A DNA stretch of 9,239 nt, taken from positions 1 through 9,239 of the forward strand of contig JAJYRV010000061.1 in the NCBI GenBank assembly GCA_021793935.1, read 5' to 3'. Shown here in pieces: positions 1-6,045 of the stretch. A model generated the notes under the pieces. The model was not told where the DNA came from, did no database searches, and was given only the letters and a program-made list of their open reading frames with translations. Numbering within the stretch: the first letter of the stretch is position 1; each line of letters opens with the position of its first letter. The stretch is from Actinomycetes bacterium (GTDB taxonomy: Bacteria; Actinomycetota; Actinomycetes; Actinomycetales; Beutenbergiaceae). A program made the translations under genes and the position numbers.

Positions 1-1
1 G

Positions 2-553
2 TTGCTGAGCGAACCGAACGTGTTGATTTTGGATGAGCCGACGAACGACGTCGACACCGACATGCTCACCGCGATGGAGGACCTGCTGGATTCGTGGCCC
101 GGGACGCTCATCGTCGTCTCCCACGACAGGTATCTCCTCGAACGGGTCACCGACCAGCAGTACGGGATCTTCGATGGTCACCTGCGGCACCTGCCCGGCG
201 GGGTGGAGGAGTATCTCCAGCGGGCGCAGCAGATGGAGCGCGGGGCCGCGGGACCGGCGGAACTTGCAGCGGCTGCGGACCTTCCCGGCTCTGGGCCCGG
301 CGCCGGCTCAGCGTTACGGGAAGGAGGGCTCTCGGGGGCCCAGAGACATGCCGCGCAAAAGGAGCTCGCTGCGATTGAGCGACGGTTAGAGAAACTGACC
401 ACGAGAGTGAACGAGATTCACGGTGTCATGGCTGAGCACGACCAGACCGACTTCGAAGGACTCCAAGGGCACGCGGACGAGCTCCGGGAAGTGGAAACCG
501 AGGTTGAACAACTGGAAGACCGATGGTTAGAAGTCTCAGAAAAGCTTTCATAG
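2..553 (+). CDS. ABC-F family ATPase, Uup-like, 3' part only
   Basis: This is the C-terminal 183 residues of an ABC-F ATPase; the rest lies upstream of the window. ABC-F proteins are soluble tandem ATPases that act at the ribosome rather than in transport. The fragment opens just after where the signature motif should be. It shows the second Walker B and D-loop (LDEPTNDVD, residues 10-18 of the fragment; the NDxD form is seen in Uup-type members) and the H-switch SHDR at 40-43. A low-complexity Gly/Ala/Pro linker follows at about 80-112. A charged coiled coil runs from about 118 to 183, matching the C-terminal arm of Uup/EttA relatives. The first codon in the window is not the real start. The gene ends in TAG and is convergent with the acetyltransferase gene. 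The exact subfamily cannot be fixed from this half. Confidence 0.9.
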   Translation: MLSEPNVLILDEPTNDVDTDMLTAMEDLLDSWPGTLIVVSHDRYLLERVTDQQYGIFDGHLRHLPGGVEEYLQRAQQMERGAAGPAELAAAADLPGSGPGAGSALREGGLSGAQRHAAQKELAAIERRLEKLTTRVNEIHGVMAEHDQTDFEGLQGHADELREVETEVEQLEDRWLEVSEKLS

Positions 554-716
554 CCGGCATGCGTGCTCTGCTTCCCTGCGCACCAGGACCTGAGTCGCGC
601 AAGCTGCCAGCCATCGTTGGTTCGGACGGTGGGTGCGCCATTGGTGGTGCCGATGGGGTGGAAGCACAGAGCCAACGTTCACAACCTCTCACAGCCGGTG
701 CACTTTTGACCGCGGG
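554..716. other. convergent intergenic gap, no gene seen
   Basis: This 163-base gap separates the converging ABC-F and acetyltransferase genes. I saw no clear hairpin followed by a T-run and no supported small ORF with a ribosome binding site. Termination for the two genes must occur here or in the opposing gene, but the site is not evident. Confidence 0.5.
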
Positions 717-1214
717 CTAGTTTCCTAGGTCCTTGAAGTAGCGCGCGACAGGCCACCGCACAAACCCCATGGATTCGTACGCCATGCGCGCCGGCATGTG
801 TCCGCCGTCGTCTCCAGTTTCGACCATTGCCATACCCATGCCTACTTCCCGTGCCCGAGCGAAAGAACACTCCATAAGAGCGGCACCAATGCCGCGTCGC
901 TGGTAGTCGGGGTCTACAACGAGAATGTAGATCTCACTCATATTGTCTTCGGGATGGAAACGGGTGCACACCCATCCCGTTGGGCGGTCGCCATCGATAG
1001 CCACATCGATACACTCGGACCCGTTGTCTAATACTTCGGCAAGGTCGTTGCGTTGCCGCTCCCGCCAGCCCGTTGGATAGAAGGCGTTGTAGACGAACTC
1101 GGGAACCTCTCGTCGCAGAAGTGGGAAGACATGCTCCCAAGCGCGGACCGAGAGCTTGAGTAGCGCGGTTCGGTAGTGCGAATCGTAAGGCACTATGCGG
1201 CTCAACTGGTTCAT
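717..1214 (-). CDS. GNAT-family N-acetyltransferase
   Basis: Predicted cytoplasmic acetyl-CoA-dependent N-acetyltransferase of 165 residues, a normal length for a single GNAT domain. Motif A is clear: strand YILVVDP at about 96-102 followed by the acetyl-CoA pyrophosphate loop QRRGIGAA at 105-112. A motif B-like helix and strand, ARMAYESMGF, lies at 142-151. The acceptor cannot be deduced. The ATG at 1214 directly abuts a strong Shine-Dalgarno (AAGGAGG, 1215-1221), which leaves no spacer. The TTG at 1203-1205 (fourth codon) sits 9 bases after it and is the better start on ribosome-binding grounds, giving 162 residues. The gene lies 138 bases downstream of the DUF998 gene on the same strand and may share its transcript. 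A TACATT hexamer upstream could be a -10, but no good -35 accompanies it. Confidence 0.88.
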   Translation of the reverse strand: MNQLSRIVPYDSHYRTALLKLSVRAWEHVFPLLRREVPEFVYNAFYPTGWRERQRNDLAEVLDNGSECIDVAIDGDRPTGWVCTRFHPEDNMSEIYILVVDPDYQRRGIGAALMECSFARAREVGMGMAMVETGDDGGHMPARMAYESMGFVRWPVARYFKDLGN

Positions 1215-1221
1215 CCTCCTT
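1215..1221 (-). promoter_or_regulatory. Shine-Dalgarno that argues for a TTG start
   Basis: AAGGAGG on the minus strand touches the first ATG of the acetyltransferase frame but stands 9 bases from the in-frame TTG at 1203-1205. Ribosomes normally need 5-10 bases of spacer, so the TTG is the more likely initiation codon. Confidence 0.6.
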
Positions 1222-1352
1222 CGTGATGCGCTGATGGTTACTCCTTCGCAGGGACACCGATTCGCCCGAGCGAGTGCAATGTATCCGGACGAGTCAGATT
1301 GCCCGAAGATGCCGGCGGCGTGGGCGGGGAGCCTTCGAGGCGCTTGCGGCCA

Positions 1353-2078
1353 CTAGCCACTCGCGCTCGGTGTATCAATCTCACCGCGCTTGCTGATGCG
1401 CGACTCAACGTCCTGGCGGGACGTGCTTTTACTGACCAGGACAGCACTTCCCGCAAATGCCGTCCACACGGTTAAGGCGTCGAAGGAGAGCCGCTCGGCA
1501 ATCCCTAACGGCAGAAACGGGACTTCTGACCCATCGAGTGCGAGAACAAACGCGATAAAACTGGCGAGGGATACCGCCACGGTCGCGGCAGTCACGTGTC
1601 GGAAGCGCCCTGGACCCGCCGCTTTGGCAAGGAGGACCATGGCCAACCATTGCACCAGGGCTTGGCTGGTTGCAGCGAAGTCGTGGAGACCGGGGTGTAG
1701 ATCCCAGGGAGCAAGGCCCACGCCAACAACACTGACTCCGGCGAGAGCCATCAACGCTGTTCCTGCTCGCCCCACGCGCCCGGTCCACCATCCGTGCAGC
1801 AAAACCGCGCCTACAACCATCAAGGTCCCAGATGCCAGCAGCCCCCCGTTGAAGACGGAATGCCATGGCGAGCATGCCTCCCGAATGGGGAGATCTCCAT
1901 CCCGGACCGACCCGCAGGTGGTGATTCCCAGATCGCTCATCGCATTCGTGGTCAGAGAGTATCCCCTTGGCCACTTCATTGCGACCACAGCTTGGACCGG
2001 GAGAAAAAGAATAGTGACAACCCAGGCCAGTGCGCCCGCGCTCCGCCGGTGGATCAACGCCACACCCTCCATTACCAT
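1353..2078 (-). CDS. DUF998-family integral membrane protein
   Basis: A 241-residue protein with about six hydrophobic segments (roughly 15-34, 76-95, 104-123, 136-152, 162-181 and 198-216) and a polar C-terminal tail. The loop after helix 1 carries NAMSDLG at 45-51, a cysteine at 55, and CSPWHSVFN at 69-77, with HD at 132-133. This pattern of conserved loop residues marks the DUF998 family, whose function is unknown. A GGAGG at 2066-2070 stands 8 bases before an in-frame TTG (2055-2057), so the true start may be codon 8, giving 234 residues. The ATG at 2078 would leave almost no leader after the predicted promoter. The gene diverges from a TetR gene across a perfect palindrome, which suggests TetR control of this membrane protein. 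The substrate, if it is a transporter at all, is unknown. Confidence 0.85.
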   Translation of the reverse strand: MVMEGVALIHRRSAGALAWVVTILFLPVQAVVAMKWPRGYSLTTNAMSDLGITTCGSVRDGDLPIREACSPWHSVFNGGLLASGTLMVVGAVLLHGWWTGRVGRAGTALMALAGVSVVGVGLAPWDLHPGLHDFAATSQALVQWLAMVLLAKAAGPGRFRHVTAATVAVSLASFIAFVLALDGSEVPFLPLGIAERLSFDALTVWTAFAGSAVLVSKSTSRQDVESRISKRGEIDTPSASG

Positions 2079-2091
2079 ACGATCGTATGGT
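2074..2091. promoter_or_regulatory. 18-bp perfect palindrome, probable TetR operator
   Basis: ACCATACGATCGTATGGT equals its own reverse complement across all 18 bases. It lies between the divergent DUF998 and TetR genes, immediately downstream of the predicted -10 of the DUF998 promoter and over its expected transcription start. A bound dimer would block that promoter. The ATG codons of both divergent frames fall inside its two arms, which makes those starts doubtful. Size and position fit a TetR-family operator; the cognate repressor is most likely the adjacent gene. Confidence 0.8.
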
Positions 2092-2716
2092 CAGTGTAGT
2101 GAAGAACGATATGCGCAGCAATGCTGGAAGCGCAAAGCGGCGCATCCTGCAGGCAACGGTGTCGGCGTTGGCTCGGGACGGTCTTGACGGCCTGTCGATA
2201 CGGAGGGTCGCGGCAGAAGCCGGAGTCTCTATTGGAGGCGTTCAGCACCACTACGGCAGTAGGAACGCCCTTCTTGTAGGTGCGTCGGAGTTCATCACTG
2301 AGCAGTTCAAGGAGCGCGCGGCAAGACTATCGGGATCCCCGGCGGAGGACCGATCCGTGGAAGCGTTTATCGCGTTCTGTCAGCTTCTCGCCAACGCGGA
2401 ATCTGATTCTCTGAATGAACGAGGCCCCGCCCCTTCTATCGTTTGGCTGTGGTACGCGGCGCAGGCAACCAGACCGGGCCCCGTAGCCGAGGCGTTCACA
2501 GCTGCGTGGGCGGAAACTGAGAGGTACCTGCAAGGTAGGTTGGCAATCCTCTTTCCCACCTGCGACCCTCGGCAAGAGGCGGGGTACCTTCTGAGCCTCC
2601 TCGATGGTCTTGCGGTGGCTCGAGCCACCGACTCGGCACGAATGCCGCCTGAGCGCGCACGTGCCATCATTCAGCGCCACGTCACCCGTCTGACTGCACT
2701 GACGGTGCCACGATGA
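2087..2716 (+). CDS. TetR-family transcriptional regulator (TetR1)
   Basis: A 209-residue one-component repressor. The N-terminal DNA-binding domain runs from about residue 18 to 64 (from the ATG at 2087). It has helix 1 RRILQATVSALARDG and the helix-turn-helix LSIRRVAAEAGVSIGGVQHH, followed by the family-typical Y-G-S-R-N-A-L-L. The C-terminal three-quarters is a helical ligand-binding and dimerisation domain with no recognisable specificity. The start is uncertain. The ATG at 2087 lies inside the palindrome; the ATG at 2111 (201 residues) has a weak GAAG 6 bases upstream and gives the more usual short N-terminal arm. The gene diverges from the DUF998 gene and probably represses it and itself. 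It converges on the MarR gene downstream. Confidence 0.9.
   Translation: MVSVVKNDMRSNAGSAKRRILQATVSALARDGLDGLSIRRVAAEAGVSIGGVQHHYGSRNALLVGASEFITEQFKERAARLSGSPAEDRSVEAFIAFCQLLANAESDSLNERGPAPSIVWLWYAAQATRPGPVAEAFTAAWAETERYLQGRLAILFPTCDPRQEAGYLLSLLDGLAVARATDSARMPPERARAIIQRHVTRLTALTVPR
2093..2121 (-). promoter_or_regulatory. promoter of the DUF998 gene
   Basis: On the minus strand, TTGCTG (2116-2121) and TACACT (2093-2098) are separated by exactly 17 bases, a good sigma-70-type match. The expected start point falls at about 2086-2087, inside the palindrome. Confidence 0.6.
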
Positions 2717-2802
2717 TGTGAGTCAGCGATTATTTCATCGCCGCTTGCCCGCTGGCAGTTCGGGCCAATGCGCGAGAGCGCTGGACATCGCGGCGACGCG
2801 AG

Positions 2803-3282
2803 TCAGGGAGCCGCCGGTAAGCCTGCGATACTATCCGCGAACGTTCGTAACGCCTCGGTTAATCGAAGGATTTCAGGCTCCGTCCATGTCTCAAGCACCT
2901 TCGCGTACTCTTCGATGTTCTCATCTCGGATCTGTTCGAGGTGTTTCTTCCCGCGGCGCGTTGCGGAGTACAGGCTGTGTCCGCGATTGTATTCGTTGGG
3001 GATCGGCGTGACGTGCCCGTGAATTCGAAGGGTTTCAAGGATGTGAATCACGAGTGATTTGTCGATTCCGGTTTCCTTGACGATCGCGGCGGGGGAGGTT
3101 TGCCCACGGGAGTCGATGAACATCATGATCATCAGCCCGGGCATTTCCAGATTGGGGGCGAGACCGGATGCGCTGCGGGTTGCTCTGGCCAGGAGGATGC
3201 TGGTGAGCTGGTTGAGGCACTCCTCGACGGCTTGCGCACGTACACGCATATCCGGGGCGTTGGCCGGTGAATTATCGCTCAT
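2803..3282 (-). CDS. MarR-like winged-helix transcriptional regulator
   Basis: A 159-residue protein with the MarR layout: an N-terminal helix pair for dimerisation (about 13-60), a winged helix-turn-helix (TSPAAIVKETGIDKSLVIHI at 62-81, recognition helix continuing to about 88), a wing (HVTPIPNEYNRGHSLYSATRRG, about 90-111), and a C-terminal helix that returns to the dimer interface. Such proteins usually repress their own operon and release DNA on binding a small ligand or on oxidation. An AAAGG stands about 8 bases before the ATG. It is the last gene of the three-gene minus-strand operon, 41 bases after the intact ferritin-like gene, so autoregulation of that operon is the natural guess. 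Similarity to MarR is clear in the winged helix and weaker elsewhere. Confidence 0.8.
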   Translation of the reverse strand: MSDNSPANAPDMRVRAQAVEECLNQLTSILLARATRSASGLAPNLEMPGLMIMMFIDSRGQTSPAAIVKETGIDKSLVIHILETLRIHGHVTPIPNEYNRGHSLYSATRRGKKHLEQIRDENIEEYAKVLETWTEPEILRLTEALRTFADSIAGLPAAP

Positions 3283-3323
3283 GTGGTTCGCCTTTTCGCA
3301 AGATGTGGCGCATATCGTGGTAT

Positions 3324-4112
3324 CTACAGCGCGATCTCCATGCGCTCAAACGCGGTGCGGAAGATCGTCATCCCCTCGAGTCCCGGGAGGCGTTGTACCC
3401 GCTTGTCGAGTGAGTCCACATCTGCCCCCCGCCCGTGGAACAGATGCCGCATGACATGTTCGACTTCCGGCTCGTCCATTATTCCCGACCCCACGGGCCG
3501 CCACGCTTTGCCCAGGGCGAGACGTGTGGCGATGCGGGCTTTAGAGGAATTCTGCAGTCGTTTGCGCGCTTGTGTCGTGTAGAAGGCAACGTGGCGGGTC
3601 TCTTGTTGGCCGATCCGTTTGAGTAGCGGGCTCAACGCCGGGTGTTGTGCCATATCCGAGAGCCGCCGGTAGGCGGCGACAGCAGAGAGTTCGTTGGCGG
3701 CTCCCCAAGCCATGTGTACGGCGACGAAGTCCTCCCCGACGAAGTTCGATAATAGGGACTGTTTGAACGGGGCGAGGGTCTGGTACCAGCCGAGCTTGAC
3801 CCGCTTGCCCTTGAGCTCCGAGAAGTCCACGACGATTCCGTGTCGCTGCAGAACCGCGGCGAGTGCTTCACCGTGCCAGAACTCCTCGCGGTTCCAGGTG
3901 GTCATGAACGAACCCGCCACCTCCTCACGGTGGGAGGGGGTGACCAGGAGGTCTCGCAGGTAACACGAGGTGTGGTACTCGACGTCGCACATGTAGCGGA
4001 TGGACCGGAGGATCTCCGGGCTCAGGGGTTCGGAATCAAACAGGTCGAAGTCGAGATCGTCCCACCCCACAGGTTCGGACGTCTCCACGAATGTCTGCAG
4101 ATCGAAGGACAT
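3324..4112 (-). CDS. ferritin-like diiron protein, acyl-ACP-desaturase-like fold
   Basis: A 262-residue soluble, mostly helical protein without signal peptide or membrane segment. It shows the four-helix diiron ligand set in the order expected of ferritin-like oxidases and stearoyl-ACP desaturase relatives: E45 on the first helix, E77-x-x-H80 (NREEFWHGEA), E141 (AANELSAVAAY) and E171-x-x-H174 (QQETRHVAFY). The spacing fits a functional di-iron centre, so an oxygen-using oxidase, hydroxylase or desaturase is inferred; the substrate is unknown. It is shorter than classical acyl-ACP desaturases. Its ATG overlaps the stop of the preceding homologous gene (TAATG), with a GGAG-type ribosome binding site inside that gene, so the two are translationally coupled, probably in fixed ratio. 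A MarR regulator gene follows 41 bases downstream. Confidence 0.78.
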   Translation of the reverse strand: MSFDLQTFVETSEPVGWDDLDFDLFDSEPLSPEILRSIRYMCDVEYHTSCYLRDLLVTPSHREEVAGSFMTTWNREEFWHGEALAAVLQRHGIVVDFSELKGKRVKLGWYQTLAPFKQSLLSNFVGEDFVAVHMAWGAANELSAVAAYRRLSDMAQHPALSPLLKRIGQQETRHVAFYTTQARKRLQNSSKARIATRLALGKAWRPVGSGIMDEPEVEHVMRHLFHGRGADVDSLDKRVQRLPGLEGMTIFRTAFERMEIAL

Positions 4113-5080
4113 TATTCTCTCCGCTCCAAGGCCAGATACCTCCGACTATCGACAAACGGGAGGTTCGGAAGGTGCCTGGTGATCGTCTCGTGGGCTGCGT
4201 GGAGCGCCGCCCGATCTTCTGGTCGTGAAAAGATGCTCCTGCGTGCCCGGCTTTCTCCCGGCAGGCGGAGGTCGGCTGGGCGCAGCGGGTCGCCGCCCAC
4301 CGCGAGGACTACGGTTGCGACGAGACGCTCCGCGCGTGAGCGGCGGATGCGGGCGAGTGCCTCCTCGGTGAAGAACGCGACGGCGTTTGCCCTCCTTCTG
4401 ATGATCTCGCTGATGACGCGATGCGCCTCGGGGAGGGTGTCGAGCCGGGGCAGGAGTGCCCGATAGGCGGCCACGAGGGAGCCTTCCTGGATCGCCATTC
4501 GCGCCATGTGCCCGGCCGTAACACGTTCCCGCGCCGCTATCGTCCACAGCGTGCCGACCGTCGGGAGGAACCGGTCCACGTACGTCTGGCGCATGCGGTT
4601 CGTGAGGGAACGGGGCTCACGGTGCAGGTTCGCGTTCAGGAACGCGTCTTGTGCCGGCGCTGGCGGCAGGGCGTGGAGTACCTTGCGTACGCTGTGCGAC
4701 CATCCCAACCGTTCCCACATCCACGTTGCGATGAAGGCGGTGATGCGGGCCTCGTTGACGGTCCAGGAGCTATACATCGTGCGAGTCTCCGAGTGCGCGC
4801 TGGCGTCCAGACCCTGAAGGAAGCCCAGGTCGTGCCGGAGTCTGGCGAGTTGATAGGGTGCTACGTCGTCGGTGTTCGTCGTCGCACGAATCGCGTCCGC
4901 GTCCACACTGATGGGGGCAGGGGCCGCGTGGGTGTAAGCGGTGACGTCGAACCCGGTTCGCAAGATCTGGGCACCGGTTCCCGCCGAGTGCTCACGATAG
5001 CCGCTGCGAGGCGCATCGTCGTGGAACTGAACCGGTCGCGCCGTTTTGCTGAGTGATCCTCGGCGGGCGGGTGCGCTCAT
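4112..5080 (-). CDS. degenerate ferritin-like partner that lacks most iron ligands
   Basis: A 322-residue protein homologous over most of its length to the next gene, although the likeness is low. Anchors are FIATW at 116-120 (FMTTW there), IQEGSLVAAYR at 197-207 (ANELSAVAAYR), IRRRANAVAFF at 227-237 (GQQETRHVAFY), and a C-terminal R-x-L-P-x-L...ALER. At the aligned ligand positions E77 becomes R124, H80 becomes W127, E171 becomes R230 and H174 becomes A233. Only the E141 equivalent (E199) is certain to remain, so it should not bind two irons. A structural or regulatory subunit of a heteromer is an inference. The first 60 or so residues are an unmatched extension. I chose the ATG at 5080 because GGGAG stands 8 bases upstream; the frame is open to a GTG at 5191, which would add 37 residues, but that region holds a leader ORF in another frame. 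Confidence 0.7.
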   Translation of the reverse strand: MSAPARRGSLSKTARPVQFHDDAPRSGYREHSAGTGAQILRTGFDVTAYTHAAPAPISVDADAIRATTNTDDVAPYQLARLRHDLGFLQGLDASAHSETRTMYSSWTVNEARITAFIATWMWERLGWSHSVRKVLHALPPAPAQDAFLNANLHREPRSLTNRMRQTYVDRFLPTVGTLWTIAARERVTAGHMARMAIQEGSLVAAYRALLPRLDTLPEAHRVISEIIRRRANAVAFFTEEALARIRRSRAERLVATVVLAVGGDPLRPADLRLPGESRARRSIFSRPEDRAALHAAHETITRHLPNLPFVDSRRYLALERRE

Positions 5081-5157
5081 GAAGCAGTCTCCCGCTCGGG
5101 CCGCCCTCGCCGCCAGGTTGCTCTCGTTGGACCTGGCACTAGAAACCCGAATGGCAC
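5077..5157 (-). CDS. 26-codon leader ORF coupled to the ferritin-like operon
   Basis: A short ORF (GTG start; begins MPFGFLVPGP, ends PERETAS) sits in the leader of the ferritin-like operon. It has the strongest ribosome binding site of this operon: AAAGGAG at 5166-5172 with an 8-base spacer. Its TGA overlaps the ATG of the downstream gene as ATGA, the classic arrangement for translational coupling. It uses a different frame from the N-terminal extension of the downstream ORF that crosses the same bases. No family is recognised. It contains two TGG/CGG-rich stretches but no run of one amino acid that would mark a classical attenuator. It may be a leader peptide that delivers ribosomes to the first cistron; it is not proved to be expressed. 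Confidence 0.5.
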   Translation of the reverse strand: MPFGFLVPGPTRATWRRGRPERETAS

Positions 5158-5178
5158 TGCGATCACTCCTTTTCAAAT

Positions 5179-5200
5179 CCCACCGTTTCACGGCTGTGGG
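5179..5200 (-). promoter_or_regulatory. imperfect hairpin in the leader of the ferritin-like operon
   Basis: The minus-strand leader can fold as CCCA/TGGG enclosing CCGT/ACGG with a three-base bulge and a GAA loop. It lies just upstream of the leader-ORF ribosome binding site. No T-run follows, so it is not an obvious terminator. A regulatory role is speculative. Confidence 0.3.
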
Positions 5201-5228
5201 ACTCTAGCCACTTTACTCACGACCAGGC

Positions 5229-5244
5229 GCAAGTGTGTGCTTGC
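5229..5244. promoter_or_regulatory. possible operator in the TetR2/ferritin-like divergent region
   Basis: GCAAG, six bases TGTGTG, then CTTGC form a 5-6-5 inverted repeat that overlaps the -35 box of the tetR2 promoter by four bases. The position suits autorepression, but short arms can arise by chance. Confidence 0.35.
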
Positions 5245-5269
5245 ACGCATGCCTTAGCAATTGTACAGT
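5241..5269 (+). promoter_or_regulatory. tetR2 promoter, predicted leaderless
   Basis: TTGCAC (5241-5246) and TACAGT (5264-5269) are separated by exactly 17 bases. The expected start point is about 5275-5277, at the ATG at 5277, which has no Shine-Dalgarno. The message is therefore predicted to be leaderless, a common form in actinobacteria. Confidence 0.65.
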
Positions 5270-5276
5270 CACTGCT

Positions 5277-5879
5277 ATGGGACAGCCAATCGACGCTCAT
5301 TCCGCCGGCGTTGACGACCTGGACGAGACTGCCGCGCGGATCCTCGAAGCCGCGTTGGGGGTACTGACCCGCTCCGGAATCCGCGGGGCGACAACCCGGG
5401 CGATCGCGACGGCCGCCGGTGTCAACGAAGTGACGCTGTTCCGACGGTTCGGCACAAAGGCTGAGTTGCTGCGCACCGCCATCAGCCACCGGCTCGAAGA
5501 GGCGATGGGGGCGTCCGCAGAATTCACCGGAGACCTCGAGTCTGACCTGATTCGCCTTGCGGATGTGTATCGAAGTGGCCTGGAGGCGTTCGGTCCGCTC
5601 GCGCGCATCATCATGTCTGAAGTCGCCCACGTTGCGGACCTTGAGCCCGCGGTAGAAACGGCTCGTCGCTTCTACCGAGAGGTCGGGGAGCTGTTCCAGC
5701 GCTATCACGAGATCGGCGAACTCGAGCCGGAACCGGTGTGGTGGACTGTCTCGAGCTTCCTCGGACCCCTGGCAATTCCGTTCATAATCGAGGAGACCGC
5801 TCCCCGCGATCCGGATGCCGCGTTCGACCCTGGCGTGTACGTCCAGCGGTTCCTCGACGGGCGGCGAGCATCCGCGTGA
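5277..5879 (+). CDS. TetR-family transcriptional regulator (TetR2)
   Basis: A 200-residue regulator. Helix 1 is ARILEAALGVLTRSG (20-34). The helix-turn-helix is ATTRAIATAAGVNEVTLFRRF at 38-58, followed by GTKAELLRTAI, a textbook TetR DNA-binding domain. The C-terminal domain (about 75-200) is helical with no assigned ligand. The frame is open further upstream, but the ATG at 5277 matches the promoter spacing and the usual N-terminal length. It diverges from the ferritin-like operon, with about 120 bases between its start and the leader-ORF start, so that operon and tetR2 itself are the likely targets. The SMR operon downstream has its own TetR. A GC-rich hairpin stands directly after the stop codon. 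Confidence 0.92.
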   Translation: MGQPIDAHSAGVDDLDETAARILEAALGVLTRSGIRGATTRAIATAAGVNEVTLFRRFGTKAELLRTAISHRLEEAMGASAEFTGDLESDLIRLADVYRSGLEAFGPLARIIMSEVAHVADLEPAVETARRFYREVGELFQRYHEIGELEPEPVWWTVSSFLGPLAIPFIIEETAPRDPDAAFDPGVYVQRFLDGRRASA

Positions 5880-5880
5880 G

Positions 5881-5913
5881 GCGGGCGGAGCGAGGTTGCG
5901 CGGGCTCCGCCGC
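5881..5913 (+). terminator. GC-rich hairpin after tetR2, probable terminator
   Basis: GGCGGAGC (5884-5891) pairs with GCTCCGCC (5904-5911) around a 12-base loop. Two further pairs form beyond a one-base bulge. It begins two bases after the stop codon. No U-tract follows, as is often the case in high-GC actinobacteria, so the terminator role is probable rather than certain. Confidence 0.5.
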
Positions 5914-6010
5914 ACTCTAATTCTCGGGTCGCGACCGGGTTGCTGAAGCCGCCTCTCCTTCGTCGATGCGGATAGCGTCCGGAGATCGGGGCGCGGGGCC
6001 GTGAGCTCAC

Positions 6011-6039
6011 TTGCAACTATGTACGAGTGTACATAGAGT
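6011..6039 (+). promoter_or_regulatory. SMR operon promoter, predicted leaderless
   Basis: TTGCAA (6011-6016) and TAGAGT (6034-6039) lie 17 bases apart. The predicted start point, about 6045-6046, coincides with the ATG of SMR1 at 6046, which lacks a convincing Shine-Dalgarno. The spacer holds the operator palindrome. Confidence 0.7.
6017..6036. promoter_or_regulatory. operator of the SMR-TetR operon
   Basis: CTATGTAC, four bases GAGT, then GTACATAG form a perfect inverted repeat with 8-bp arms. It fills the -35/-10 spacer and runs three bases into the -10. Occupancy would exclude RNA polymerase. The TetR3 protein encoded at the end of the operon is the expected ligand-released repressor. 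Confidence 0.8.
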
Positions 6040-6045
6040 TGTCGG

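Noticed and set aside
554..716. Terminator hairpin between the convergent ABC-F and acetyltransferase genes
   Set aside because: The GGTGCGCC / GGTGGTGCC segments look repetitive but are not complementary, so they form no stem.
1390..2187. 265-codon plus-strand ORF opposite the DUF998 gene
   Set aside because: It is antisense to a clear six-helix DUF998 protein, its product is rich in R, T and P without domain features, and no ribosome site supports it.
2726..2783. Short stems GCGAT/ATCGC and CCA-GCGC/GCGC-TGG between tetR1 and marR as a bidirectional terminator
   Set aside because: Stems are short or interrupted and no T-run follows; not strong enough to call.
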